This document shows, one piece after another, positions 35,667 through 43,832 of a DNA stretch of 64,000 bases. The notes under the pieces were generated by a model. The model saw nothing but the letters and a program-made list of their open reading frames with translations. It did not search any database and was not told where the DNA came from. Every line of letters starts with the position of its first letter. The stretch's first letter is position 1. Source of the DNA: Caballeronia insecticola (lineage in GTDB: Bacteria; Pseudomonadota; Gammaproteobacteria; Burkholderiales; Burkholderiaceae). Where the stretch lies: NCBI RefSeq assembly GCF_000402035.1, contig NC_021295.1, forward strand, positions 62,001 to 126,000, written 5' to 3'. Made by a program: the position numbers and the translations under genes.

Positions 35667-36758
35667 TCAATGGGCGGTACGTGCCGCGATGAGCTTGCAG
35701 GCATGCGGAGGCAATTCAGCGAAGATGGGCATGCCAACGCGAAGATCCGGTGTTTCGCGCGGGGTCGTGGCCGCGGTGAGCGTGAAGCCGGCGCATTCGA
35801 TGGTGGCTTCGAGCGACGAGCCGACATCCCGGATGAACGCCACTTTGCCCGCCAGCACGTTGGGTCCCGGATTGCCCATGACCGCTCGCATCGAGACGTC
35901 CTCGGGGCGGATCAGCAAGCGGACATCGCCTGTCGTGCCCGTCGTGCCTGTCGTGCCTGTTGCGCGCTGCACGGCATCGACGAGGATCTGCTGGCCGCCG
36001 GGAAGCGCGATGCGGTCGGTGCCGTCGAGTGTCACCGGCAGGATGTTGCCCAGGCCGATGAAATCGGCGACGAACTCGCTGACGGGATTGCGATAGATGT
36101 CGAGCGGCTTGCCGACCTGCGCGATGCGTCCTTTCTCCATCACCACGATTTCGTCGGCCATCGTCATGGCCTCGCGCTGGTCATGTGTCACCATGATCGT
36201 GGTGATGCCGAGGCGTTGCTGCAGCAGACGGATCTCGACCTGCATGGCCTCGCGCAGCTTGGCGTCGAGCGCGGAGAGCGGTTCGTCGAGCAGCAGCAGT
36301 TTCGGCGACGACGCGATCGCGCGGGCGATGGCCACGCGCTGACGCTGCCCGCCCGAGAGCCGCGAGATCGGCCGGTCCGCCATGTGCGGCAACTGGATCA
36401 GTTCGAGCAGTTCGGCGACCCGCGCCGCCTGCGCGTCCTTCGCGACGCGGCGCAGCCGCAGCGGATAGGCGATGTTCTGCGCTACCGTCATGTGAGGAAA
36501 GAGCGCGAGCGACTGGAACACCATGCCGAAATCGCGCTGGTTCGCGGGCACGCGCGTCAGGTCGCGCCCGGCAAATGCGACGGTTCCGGAGGTCGCCGTT
36601 TCGAGGCCCGCGATGATCCGGAGCAGCGTCGTCTTGCCGCAACCGGAGGGTCCGAGAAAGCACACCAGCTTGCCGTCGGGCACGGCGAGATCGACGTGGT
36701 CGACGGCATAGGCGGTGTGAAAGCGCTTCGTCACCGCCTGAAGCGTCAGATGAGTCAT
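35667..36758 (-). CDS. Polyamine-type ABC transporter ATP-binding protein (PotA-like)
   Basis: This 363-aa ATPase has Walker A GPSGCGKTTL, signature LSGGQRQRVAIARAI, Walker B LLLLDEPLSALDAKL, H-loop THDQREAMTMAD, and the C-terminal TOBE domain (about 270-360) that distinguishes PotA, FbpC and sugar ATPases from the shorter amino-acid type. It completes the binding protein - permease - permease - ATPase set. A short run of Thr-Gly repeats (TGTTGTTGTTGD, about residue 267) lies in the linker before the TOBE domain and comes from a small DNA repeat at about 35930-35960 that may vary in length. Confidence 0.93.
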   Translation of the reverse strand: MTHLTLQAVTKRFHTAYAVDHVDLAVPDGKLVCFLGPSGCGKTTLLRIIAGLETATSGTVAFAGRDLTRVPANQRDFGMVFQSLALFPHMTVAQNIAYPLRLRRVAKDAQAARVAELLELIQLPHMADRPISRLSGGQRQRVAIARAIASSPKLLLLDEPLSALDAKLREAMQVEIRLLQQRLGITTIMVTHDQREAMTMADEIVVMEKGRIAQVGKPLDIYRNPVSEFVADFIGLGNILPVTLDGTDRIALPGGQQILVDAVQRATGTTGTTGTTGDVRLLIRPEDVSMRAVMGNPGPNVLAGKVAFIRDVGSSLEATIECAGFTLTAATTPRETPDLRVGMPIFAELPPHACKLIAARTAH

Positions 36759-36771
36759 GAGCGTTCTCCCC

Positions 36772-37614
36772 TTACAGCGCGACGCCTGCGTCGCCGACCA
36801 GTTTTTCGAGCAGCCAGATCAATGCGAAATCGATCAGCACGATGACGACCGCGAACGAGAACACGGTCGGATCGAGCGATGACACGGTGCGGCTGTACAG
36901 CCAGATCGGCAACGTCATCGTATCGATGCCGTACAGAAAGAATGTCACCGTGAATTCGTTGAACGAGATGATGAAGGCGAACAGCATGCCGGCCAGAATG
37001 CCCGGCCGCATGAGCGGCAGGATCACATCGACGATCGCGCGGCGCGGGCTCGCGCCCATCAGGCACGCGGCCTCCTCGAACTCGGGGCCGATCGATGCGA
37101 CCGATGCGGCGCAGTTCTTCACCGTGAACGGCAAGGCGAGAATCACGTGCGCGATGATCAGCCGCAGGATGCCGAGCTCGACCGGCAGCGCGTTGAACAC
37201 GAGCAGCAGCGAGAGCCCGAGCATCACGAGCGGATAGACGAGCGGCAGGGCGACGAGCTGTTCGATCACGGTCTTGCCGCGAAAGCGGTAGCGTGACAGC
37301 GCGTAAGCGGCGGGCACCGAGACGGCGGTGGCGAGGATCATCGTCGAGATCGCGACGATCAGGCTCGTCGTCAGCGCGGCGCCCATCGACAGCACATCGC
37401 TGGCGTCCGGCGACAGGAACGTGTGCCACGCGGCGTGATACCAGCGCAGTCCGAAGCTCCGCGGCGGGAATTCGAGCGTATCCGAATCGCCGAACGACAT
37501 CGTGATCATCGTCAGGATCGGCAGTGCCGCGAGAAACAGCACGATGGTCGCGAGCAGGCTGGTGGCGCGGCTCAGCCGTCCCGGCATGATCGCGGAGAGG
37601 CGCGGGGTATTCAT
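36772..37614 (-). CDS. Polyamine-type ABC transporter permease (PotC-like)
   Basis: This 280-aa permease starts at the ATG at 37614, overlapping the stop of the preceding permease by four bases. About six membrane segments are visible, and the EAA loop EEAACLMGASPRRAIVDVILP is typical of PotC. It forms the translocation pore with the permease encoded just upstream. The gene ends 13 bases before the ATPase start. Confidence 0.92.
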   Translation of the reverse strand: MNTPRLSAIMPGRLSRATSLLATIVLFLAALPILTMITMSFGDSDTLEFPPRSFGLRWYHAAWHTFLSPDASDVLSMGAALTTSLIVAISTMILATAVSVPAAYALSRYRFRGKTVIEQLVALPLVYPLVMLGLSLLLVFNALPVELGILRLIIAHVILALPFTVKNCAASVASIGPEFEEAACLMGASPRRAIVDVILPLMRPGILAGMLFAFIISFNEFTVTFFLYGIDTMTLPIWLYSRTVSSLDPTVFSFAVVIVLIDFALIWLLEKLVGDAGVAL

Positions 37615-38531
37615 GATCCGCTCGCCTCCGTGCGTTGCATGCCGCGTACGAGCCGCTGCGAGACCGACATGACGACGAGCGTCGCCACCATCAGCACCAC
37701 GCCGGATGCCGATGCCGCCGGCCAGTTCAGGAGCGGCGCCACCTGATCGTGCACCAGCACGGCGAGCATCGGCACGCGCCGCCCGCCGAGCAGCAGCGGC
37801 ACGGCGAACGCGCTCGCGTTGTAGGCGAAAACGAGCAGGGCGCCGGACACGAGGCCGGGCATCGCGAGCGGCAGGACGATGTGGCGCAGCGTCTGCCAGC
37901 GGGTCGCGCCGAGCGTCGCGGCCGCTTCTTCGTAGGCGCGCGAGATGGCGCGCATCGCGCTCGCCAGCGGCAGCACGGCGAGCGGAAACGCGGTCTGGAT
38001 CAGGCCGAGCAGCACGCCGTTCTCGCGGTACAGCCATTGCAGCGGACGCCGCACGACGCCGGCGGCGAGCAGCGCATGATTGACCATGCCCGCCGGCCCC
38101 AGCATCACGAGCCAGCCGTAGCCCTGCAGCAGCAGGTTGACGAGCAGCGGCAGAAGCACGCCTGCGAGAAGGAGCCGCCGCGCCAGCCGCGACTCCGTGC
38201 GCGCCATCGCGAGCGCCACCGGAATCGCGAGCAGCACCGCGCAGACCATGCTCTGAAACGCGAGCTTCAGCGTGAGCCAGAGCGAGCGCAGGAAGTACGA
38301 ATCGGCGAGGTCGGCGTAATTGCGCAGCGTGAATGCATGCCACTCGTTGCCCGACACCCCGAAGCTCATGCGCAGCACCGCGAGCGAAGCCGCGACGAGC
38401 ACCACCAGAAATGCCAGGATCGGCGCGAGCAGTACCCAGGGTGGCACCCTGGGCAGTGCGGGCGCCGCCGGCTGCCCGATCGGAACGTCCGCCATGGCGG
38501 CCGTCCTGCGACGGAAAAGAAGAGCGGACAT
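37611..38531 (-). CDS. Polyamine-type ABC transporter permease (PotB-like)
   Basis: This 306-aa permease has the EEAAATLGATRWQTLRHIVLP EAA loop and about six membrane segments. The start is ATG 38531, five bases after the stop of the binding-protein gene. An internal ATG at 38495 is an alternative, and neither has a strong ribosome site. The frame is open far upstream into the binding-protein gene, but that part is an out-of-frame shadow. Confidence 0.9.
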   Translation of the reverse strand: MSALLFRRRTAAMADVPIGQPAAPALPRVPPWVLLAPILAFLVVLVAASLAVLRMSFGVSGNEWHAFTLRNYADLADSYFLRSLWLTLKLAFQSMVCAVLLAIPVALAMARTESRLARRLLLAGVLLPLLVNLLLQGYGWLVMLGPAGMVNHALLAAGVVRRPLQWLYRENGVLLGLIQTAFPLAVLPLASAMRAISRAYEEAAATLGATRWQTLRHIVLPLAMPGLVSGALLVFAYNASAFAVPLLLGGRRVPMLAVLVHDQVAPLLNWPAASASGVVLMVATLVVMSVSQRLVRGMQRTEASGS

Positions 38532-38536
38532 GGATG

Positions 38537-39634
38537 TCAGGCCGAGAAGATTTCCGTGTAGCGCTTGATCCAGGCCGGCTGCACCGCCGCCAGCGCCTTG
38601 TCGTCGTGCAACACGGCGTTCTCGGCGATCTGTTGGGCAGACGGCACGAACGCGCGGCTTTCGGCGGGGATCACCGCTTTCGAGTTCACTGGTCCATTGA
38701 GCACGTCGGCGGCCATGCGGCCCTGCACGCCGGCGTCGAGAGAATGGTTGATGAACGCGTGGATCAGCTCGATGTCGCCCGGATGCGCCTTCGGGATGAC
38801 GGTGAACATCAGCTGTGTCGCGAAGCCTTCCTTCATGCCGTACGTGACGGCCATCTTGTATTCGGGCTTGCGCAACTGATTGGGGAAGAATGCCGGCGAA
38901 TAGATACCGCCGATATCCAGCGATCCGGTGCGAAACAGATCGGCGACCTGATTTGGATTCTCGCCGAGCGTGAGCACCCGGTCCTTCAGCTGCGCGAGCT
39001 TCACGAAGCCGGGCTCGATGTTCTGCTGCGAGCCACCCGCCATCTTGGCGGCGATGATCGCGAGATCGACCGCTTCGGCCCATTCCGGCGGCGGCAGGAA
39101 GATCCGGCCGGCATACTTCGGATCCCAGAGCGCCTCGTAGGTCGACGGCGGCGTCTTCACCGAGGACGTGCTGTAGATGAGGCCGTCCGACCACAGCAGA
39201 TAGCCGATCCCGAAACCATTGGCGCCGGTGCGGTACTGCGCGGCGACGTCCTTCAGGTTCGGCAGCTGGTTCAGATCGGGCTTCATCAGAAGGCCGGCGT
39301 CCGCGAGGCCCGAAGCGCCCACGCCCGCGAGCGTGATCACGTCGTAGGTCGGGCGGTCGCCGGCCGCCTTCACTTTCGCCACCATGCCGGAGGTGCCGTC
39401 GGCGCGGTCGGCGACGACCCGCGCGCCGGTCTTCTGACTGAAGGTCGCGGCGATATTGCGCAATGCCGCGGCGCCGGTGTCGTCGGACCATGTCAGCAGG
39501 CGCAGCGTCTTGCCGGCGAAGTTCTTTTCCTGCGCGCGCGCCGTGCTGATGAACGGCATCGGCAGGCTCGACGCGGCGAGCGCCGCACCGAGGGTCTTGA
39601 TGGCCTGCCTTCTGCCTCGTTTGATGTCTTGCAT
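38537..39634 (-). CDS. Polyamine-type ABC transporter periplasmic binding protein (PotD/PotF-like)
   Basis: This 365-aa family 1/8 solute-binding protein has a signal sequence with basic residues (KRGRRQAIKTLG) followed by a hydrophobic core and a cut near STARAQ. The GRRQ context could allow Tat export. Segments LRLLTWSDDTG, GLLMKPDLNQLPNL, GFGIGYLLWSDGLIY and WDPKYAGRIFLPPPEW are those of spermidine/putrescine and related receptors. It would bind a polyamine or similar organic cation. It is the first gene of the polyamine-type transporter. Confidence 0.9.
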   Translation of the reverse strand: MQDIKRGRRQAIKTLGAALAASSLPMPFISTARAQEKNFAGKTLRLLTWSDDTGAAALRNIAATFSQKTGARVVADRADGTSGMVAKVKAAGDRPTYDVITLAGVGASGLADAGLLMKPDLNQLPNLKDVAAQYRTGANGFGIGYLLWSDGLIYSTSSVKTPPSTYEALWDPKYAGRIFLPPPEWAEAVDLAIIAAKMAGGSQQNIEPGFVKLAQLKDRVLTLGENPNQVADLFRTGSLDIGGIYSPAFFPNQLRKPEYKMAVTYGMKEGFATQLMFTVIPKAHPGDIELIHAFINHSLDAGVQGRMAADVLNGPVNSKAVIPAESRAFVPSAQQIAENAVLHDDKALAAVQPAWIKRYTEIFSA

Positions 39635-39724
39635 GGCTCGCTCCTCGCTAAAACGGTGCAGCAGTCGGTGAATGCGGTAGGTCGATCAACAACGGCGTCG
39701 GTGAGAACACTCTAGGGATGCAAA

Positions 39725-39744
39725 ATTTCGGCAACAATCGAAAT
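39725..39744. promoter_or_regulatory. Inverted repeat between ALDH and the polyamine transporter: candidate operator
   Basis: ATTTCG (39725-39730) and CGAAAT (39739-39744) are separated by 8 bases, inside the 162-base gap before the binding-protein gene at 39634. The layout (dyad about 20 bp) would suit a LysR-type site. It is short, so support is limited. Confidence 0.35.
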
Positions 39745-39796
39745 CTCGGCATGGTTGCCATGAGCCGAACGCATGGCTCGGGCTTCGAAAAGCCTT

Positions 39797-41272
39797 TCAG
39801 ACCGGGCGGGCCGCGCTCAATATCTGTTTGACTTCCTGGAATGCCGCCAGCCCGAATGGCCCCAGCTCGCGGCCGATGCTGCTCTTCTTGTAGCCGCCCC
39901 AGGAAGTCTGAGGAAAGATCAGTTGCGGTGTGTTGATCCAGACCACGCCCGCCTGCAGCGCCGCGGCCACGCGCTGGCCGCGTGCCTCGTCGCGCGTGAC
40001 GACGGTTGCGACCAGGCCGAATTCGGTATCGTTGGCGGTTGCGATCGCTTCGTCTTCGGTCTCGAAGCTGCGCACGCACAGCACGGGCCCAAAAATCTCC
40101 TCCCGCCACACCGCGCTGTCTACGGGGAGATCGACGAACATCGTCGGTTGCACGAAAAGGCCGGCGCCTTCCGGCGCTGCGCCCTGCACCACGAGACTCG
40201 CGCCGTCCGTCTTGCCGCGCGCGATGAAACGTTGCACGCGTTCGTACTGCGCGCGGTTCGTGAGCGGCCCCATCTGCACGCCGGATGCGAACGGATCGCC
40301 GACGACCGTTCGCGCCACGCGGTCGGCCAGACGCGCGATCAGGGCCTCGGCCAGCGGCCGCTCGACGAGCACCCGCGAGGTGGCCGAGCACATCTGTCCG
40401 GCATTGAAGAACGCGCCGCCGGTGACGAGATCGACGGCCAGATCGAGGTCGGCGTCCGCGAAAACGACGATCGACGACTTGCCGCCCAGTTCGAGGCTCA
40501 CGCCCTTGATGGATTGCGCCGCCGCTTTCATGACCTGTTCGCCGACCGCCGTGCTGCCGGTGAAGGACACCTTCGACACCAGTGGATGCGTCGTGAGCGC
40601 GGCGCCGACCTCCGTGCCGGTGCCTGTCACGACATTGAACACGCCCGGCGGCAGACCGGCGCGCTCGACGATCGCGGCCAGTTCCAGCTCCGGCAAGGGC
40701 GTGAATTCGGAGGGCTTCAGCACGACCGTGCATCCCGCGGCGAGCGCGGGAGCGAGCTTCCACGCCGTCGTGACCATGGGGAAGTTCCAAGGCACGATCA
40801 GGGCGGCCACGCCTGCCGGTTCACGGCGGATCACGGCGCGATGGTCGCTGCTCGGAATCGCGACCTCTTGTTCCGCCCGATCCAGTGTTTCGGCGAGGTC
40901 CGCGTAGTAGTCGAAGGTCGCGACCACGTCGCCGACGTCGATGCGCGATTCGGCAATCGGCTTGCCGTTGTTGAGCGACTGAAGCGCGGCGAGGCGCTCG
41001 CCATGCGCCTCCGCGCCGCGCGCAATCGCACGCAGGAAACCCGCACGCTGCGCGCCCGACGTCTGCTTCCAGGCGCGCAGCGCACGCGATGCCGCGCGCA
41101 CCGCGCAATCGACATCGGCGGGGCCGCCGACCTCCACTTCGACAATCGTTTCTTCAGTCGATGGATCGACGACGGGCAAGCGCCGCCTCGTCTCGGGCAC
41201 GCACCAGCAACCATCGATGAAGAGCCGGGTGCGCAGCGGGAAATCGAAACGAGGACGTGTCTGCGCGCTCAT
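39797..41272 (-). CDS. NAD(P)-dependent aldehyde dehydrogenase (aminoaldehyde/guanidinobutyraldehyde type inferred)
   Basis: This 491-aa ALDH superfamily enzyme has the catalytic Cys in FFNAGQMCSATSRV, the general-base Glu in SLELGGKSS, the cofactor-binding VPWNFPM and the GSTAVGEQV loop. Length and motifs are those of betaine/aminobutyraldehyde dehydrogenases. Start ATG 41272 overlaps the stop of the decarboxylase-like gene by four bases (ATGA), a strong sign of coupling. If the upstream enzyme makes an omega-guanidino or amino aldehyde, this enzyme would oxidise it to the acid. That substrate is inference. Confidence 0.9.
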   Translation of the reverse strand: MSAQTRPRFDFPLRTRLFIDGCWCVPETRRRLPVVDPSTEETIVEVEVGGPADVDCAVRAASRALRAWKQTSGAQRAGFLRAIARGAEAHGERLAALQSLNNGKPIAESRIDVGDVVATFDYYADLAETLDRAEQEVAIPSSDHRAVIRREPAGVAALIVPWNFPMVTTAWKLAPALAAGCTVVLKPSEFTPLPELELAAIVERAGLPPGVFNVVTGTGTEVGAALTTHPLVSKVSFTGSTAVGEQVMKAAAQSIKGVSLELGGKSSIVVFADADLDLAVDLVTGGAFFNAGQMCSATSRVLVERPLAEALIARLADRVARTVVGDPFASGVQMGPLTNRAQYERVQRFIARGKTDGASLVVQGAAPEGAGLFVQPTMFVDLPVDSAVWREEIFGPVLCVRSFETEDEAIATANDTEFGLVATVVTRDEARGQRVAAALQAGVVWINTPQLIFPQTSWGGYKKSSIGRELGPFGLAAFQEVKQILSAARPV

Positions 41273-42942
41273 GACGCCACCCGGGCAAACCAGTCGGCTT
41301 CGCGAATCTCGATCACGGTCGGGATCTCGCGCGAGACCGCCCGCCGCAATTGAGCGTCGAGCGCCTGGGGATCGTCGACGCGCGCGGCCTCGCATCCGAA
41401 GGCGCTTGCCAGCGCCATGAAATCGGGCGTGTAGATATCGACACCGACGGGCGAGATATCGCGCTGGCCCATATATTTCCGGATCTCGCCGTAGCCGAAA
41501 TTGTTCCAGAGCAGCACGATCACCGGCACGCGCGCTTCCACCGCGCTCGCCAGCTCCGGCAGCGTGAACTGAAGGCCGCCGTCGCCGATCAGACACACCA
41601 CGGGCCGCTCACGCGCGGCGAGCTTCGCGCCGATTGCCGCAGGCAGCCCGTATCCGAGCGTGCCGTAGCCGGTCGAGGAGTTGAACCATGAACGCGGGGC
41701 CGGCGCATCGTGGAGGAAATTGCCCGCGTAGACCGGGCTGGTCGAATCGCCTGCAATGATGACCTCGGGCAGCGCGTCGACGATCGTGTCGATCAGGCGC
41801 TTCTGCGACCGCATCGCGGCGTCGCAGCCGGCGAAGATGGCGTCGCGCACCGCCGTCACGCGCGCGGCGCCCCAGTCCGGCGAGGCGGGACGCACCGGGC
41901 GCTCGTGCAGTCTGATCGACAGTGCGCTCAACGCCTCGCGCGAGTCGCCGACGATCGCCACGTCCGGCCGGGCATTGCGCATGACCTGCTGCGCATCGAT
42001 ATCGACGCGGATGAGCTGTCCGTCGATCGAAAAGCCGCCATCGAAAAGCACGTCATAGTCGGTCTCGCCCAGTTCGGTGCCGACCGCGAGCACGACGTCG
42101 GCCTCGCGAATCATCGCGCGGGTGGGCGGCAGCGACTGGGTCGAGCCGATGAGAAGCGGCTCGGCGCACGGCAGAAGTCCTTTCGCGTTGATGGTGAGCG
42201 CCACCGGCGCCTGCAGCCGCTCGGCGAGTTCGCGCAATTCGGCCGCTGCGTGTGCCGCACCGCCGCCGGCGAGAATCAGCGGGCGGCGCGCATCGGCGAG
42301 CAGATCGGCGGCCGCGGCGAGCGCGGCGGGATGCGCGGCGGGCTTCGCCGCGTGCCCGGCGGGCGCCGCCTTCAGCGCGCTCAGCGGGGACACGATGACA
42401 TCGAGCGGAATCTCGATATGCACGGGCCGCGGCCGCGCGCTCTCGAATACGGCGAACGCGCGCGCCAGCACCTGAGGCAACTCCGCGGCATCCAGCAAGG
42501 TGTGAGAGAACGCGGCGAGTCCGTCGAATACGCCGCGCTGCGAGGGAAGTTCATGCAGACGGCCGTCGCCGTTGCCGAGGTGGCTCCGCGCGTTGACGCT
42601 CGAGATCACGAGCATCGGAATGGAGTCGGCATAGGCTTGCGCCATCGCGGTCGCGATGTTGGTCATGCCCGGGCCGGTGATGATGAAGCACACGCCGGGT
42701 TTGGCCGTGACACGCGCGTAGCCGTCGGCCATGAAGCCCGCGCCCTGTTCGTGACGAGGCGTCACGTGCCGGATCGACGAGTGCGCCAGCCCGCGATAGA
42801 GCTCCACGGTGTGCACACCCGGGATGCCGAAGACGTACTCGACGCCATAGTGTTCGAGCAAGGTGACGAGCGTCTCGCCGCAGGTTCGAAGGCATGGGTC
42901 GAAGTGCTTGCTGGATTCGCGAAGGTTCATCGGTCGTCGCAT
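41269..42942 (-). CDS. ThDP-dependent decarboxylase, 5-guanidino-2-oxopentanoate decarboxylase (AruI)-like
   Basis: This 557-aa enzyme belongs to the acetolactate-synthase/benzoylformate-decarboxylase superfamily. N-terminal domain: GVEYVFGIPGVHTVELYRGL, the catalytic Glu in RHEQGAGFMADGYAR, and ITGPGMTNIATAMAQAYADS. C-terminal ThDP-binding motif: GDGG...WNN. The first 180 residues closely recall Pseudomonas AruI, the 2-ketoarginine decarboxylase of the arginine transaminase pathway. The arginine transaminase partner is not in the window. The gene may start at 42942 or at ATG 42930, which has better spacing to AGGA at 42943-42946. Confidence 0.82.
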   Translation of the reverse strand: MRRPMNLRESSKHFDPCLRTCGETLVTLLEHYGVEYVFGIPGVHTVELYRGLAHSSIRHVTPRHEQGAGFMADGYARVTAKPGVCFIITGPGMTNIATAMAQAYADSIPMLVISSVNARSHLGNGDGRLHELPSQRGVFDGLAAFSHTLLDAAELPQVLARAFAVFESARPRPVHIEIPLDVIVSPLSALKAAPAGHAAKPAAHPAALAAAADLLADARRPLILAGGGAAHAAAELRELAERLQAPVALTINAKGLLPCAEPLLIGSTQSLPPTRAMIREADVVLAVGTELGETDYDVLFDGGFSIDGQLIRVDIDAQQVMRNARPDVAIVGDSREALSALSIRLHERPVRPASPDWGAARVTAVRDAIFAGCDAAMRSQKRLIDTIVDALPEVIIAGDSTSPVYAGNFLHDAPAPRSWFNSSTGYGTLGYGLPAAIGAKLAARERPVVCLIGDGGLQFTLPELASAVEARVPVIVLLWNNFGYGEIRKYMGQRDISPVGVDIYTPDFMALASAFGCEAARVDDPQALDAQLRRAVSREIPTVIEIREADWFARVAS

Positions 42943-43091
42943 TCCTGGTTGGTTTGAGCACGGACGCGGTCGGCTGCACGCGTCGAGCGTGCGCGCGGGT
43001 CTCGCGCATCCGCGCCGACGGCTGGGGTGGAATCATTCTCGACGCGGCCCGGTTGCGACGACAATCGAAAAGAACTCATGAGGCGCATGAC

Positions 43092-43112
43092 TTCCCTGCA
43101 TGAGGCAGGGAA
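43092..43112. other. Hairpin in the divergent promoter region
   Basis: TTCCCTGC (43092-43099), loop ATGAG and GCAGGGAA (43105-43112) form a perfect 8-bp stem between the divergent decarboxylase and isochorismatase-like genes. There is no T-run, so an operator or 5'-leader hairpin is more likely than a terminator. Confidence 0.4.
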
Positions 43113-43232
43113 AGCTCGCATAGGGGATGGCGGCCCGGACCGGGCGGGCAAGGCGGGAAAAGAACGCGCGATGTCTGAAGCAGAATGGCGTGATGCCGCA
43201 TACTCTGGCATCGCCCCGCCGGGAAGACCGAT

Positions 43233-43832
43233 ATGGCTGCCGACCTTGCAGAGCGCATGAACCCGCGGATTCCGGCGATCACGCCGGCGCGCACCGCGCT
43301 CATCGTCATGCATTACCAGGCCGATATTCTCGGGCTGTTTCCAGCGGTCGCGCCGGCGCTGGTCGCCAATACGCGCAGACTGTGCGACGCGGCGCGGGCC
43401 AGGCGCGTCGGCGTCTATTTCGTCAATCTGCGGTTCAGTCCGGGCTATCCGGAAGTCAGCCCGTTGAACAAGAACGGGCAGGGAATCAGGCGGCTAGGTC
43501 TGTTCATCGACGACCAGACCGCGCCGGAGCTGGCCCCGCGGGATGATGAACCGCTCATCGACGCGCACCGGGCCAGCGTGTTCTTCGGCACCGGTCTGGC
43601 GGAACGACTCGCCGCACGCGGCGTCGATTCGCTGATCATGGCCGGCATTGCGTCGACCGGTGTCGTGCTGTCGTCGGTCGCGTATGCGAGCGATGCGGAC
43701 TTCCGCCTGTACACGGTCAAGGATTGCTGTTACGACCCGGATCAGGTGGTGCATGAACATCTGTTTGCCACCGCGTTCGATTCGCGCACGACGGTGCTGT
43801 CGCTCGCGGATGCCTTGCGGCTGCTGGCCTAA
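43233..43832 (+). CDS. Isochorismatase-fold protein without the catalytic Cys and Asp
   Basis: This 199-aa protein has the isochorismatase-like fold: LIVMHYQADILGLF near the start, ASVFFGTGLAERLAARGVDSLIMAGIAS in the middle, and a late VKDCCYDPDQVVHEHLF. The two hallmark residues are replaced. The motif usually IDMQ reads MHYQ (Asp to His), and the nucleophile position reads STGVVLS (Cys to Val). The later CC pair is not at the nucleophile position. It may be a binding protein or have different chemistry. It is divergent from the decarboxylase/ALDH array and convergent with the MHS transporter; the two stops overlap. Confidence 0.85.
   Translation: MAADLAERMNPRIPAITPARTALIVMHYQADILGLFPAVAPALVANTRRLCDAARARRVGVYFVNLRFSPGYPEVSPLNKNGQGIRRLGLFIDDQTAPELAPRDDEPLIDAHRASVFFGTGLAERLAARGVDSLIMAGIASTGVVLSSVAYASDADFRLYTVKDCCYDPDQVVHEHLFATAFDSRTTVLSLADALRLLA

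Noticed and set aside
38532..39491. Long upstream extension of the permease frame (37611-39491)
   Set aside because: The part before 38531 is antisense-free but out of frame with the clear binding-protein gene on the same strand, has no membrane pattern and is very Arg-rich.
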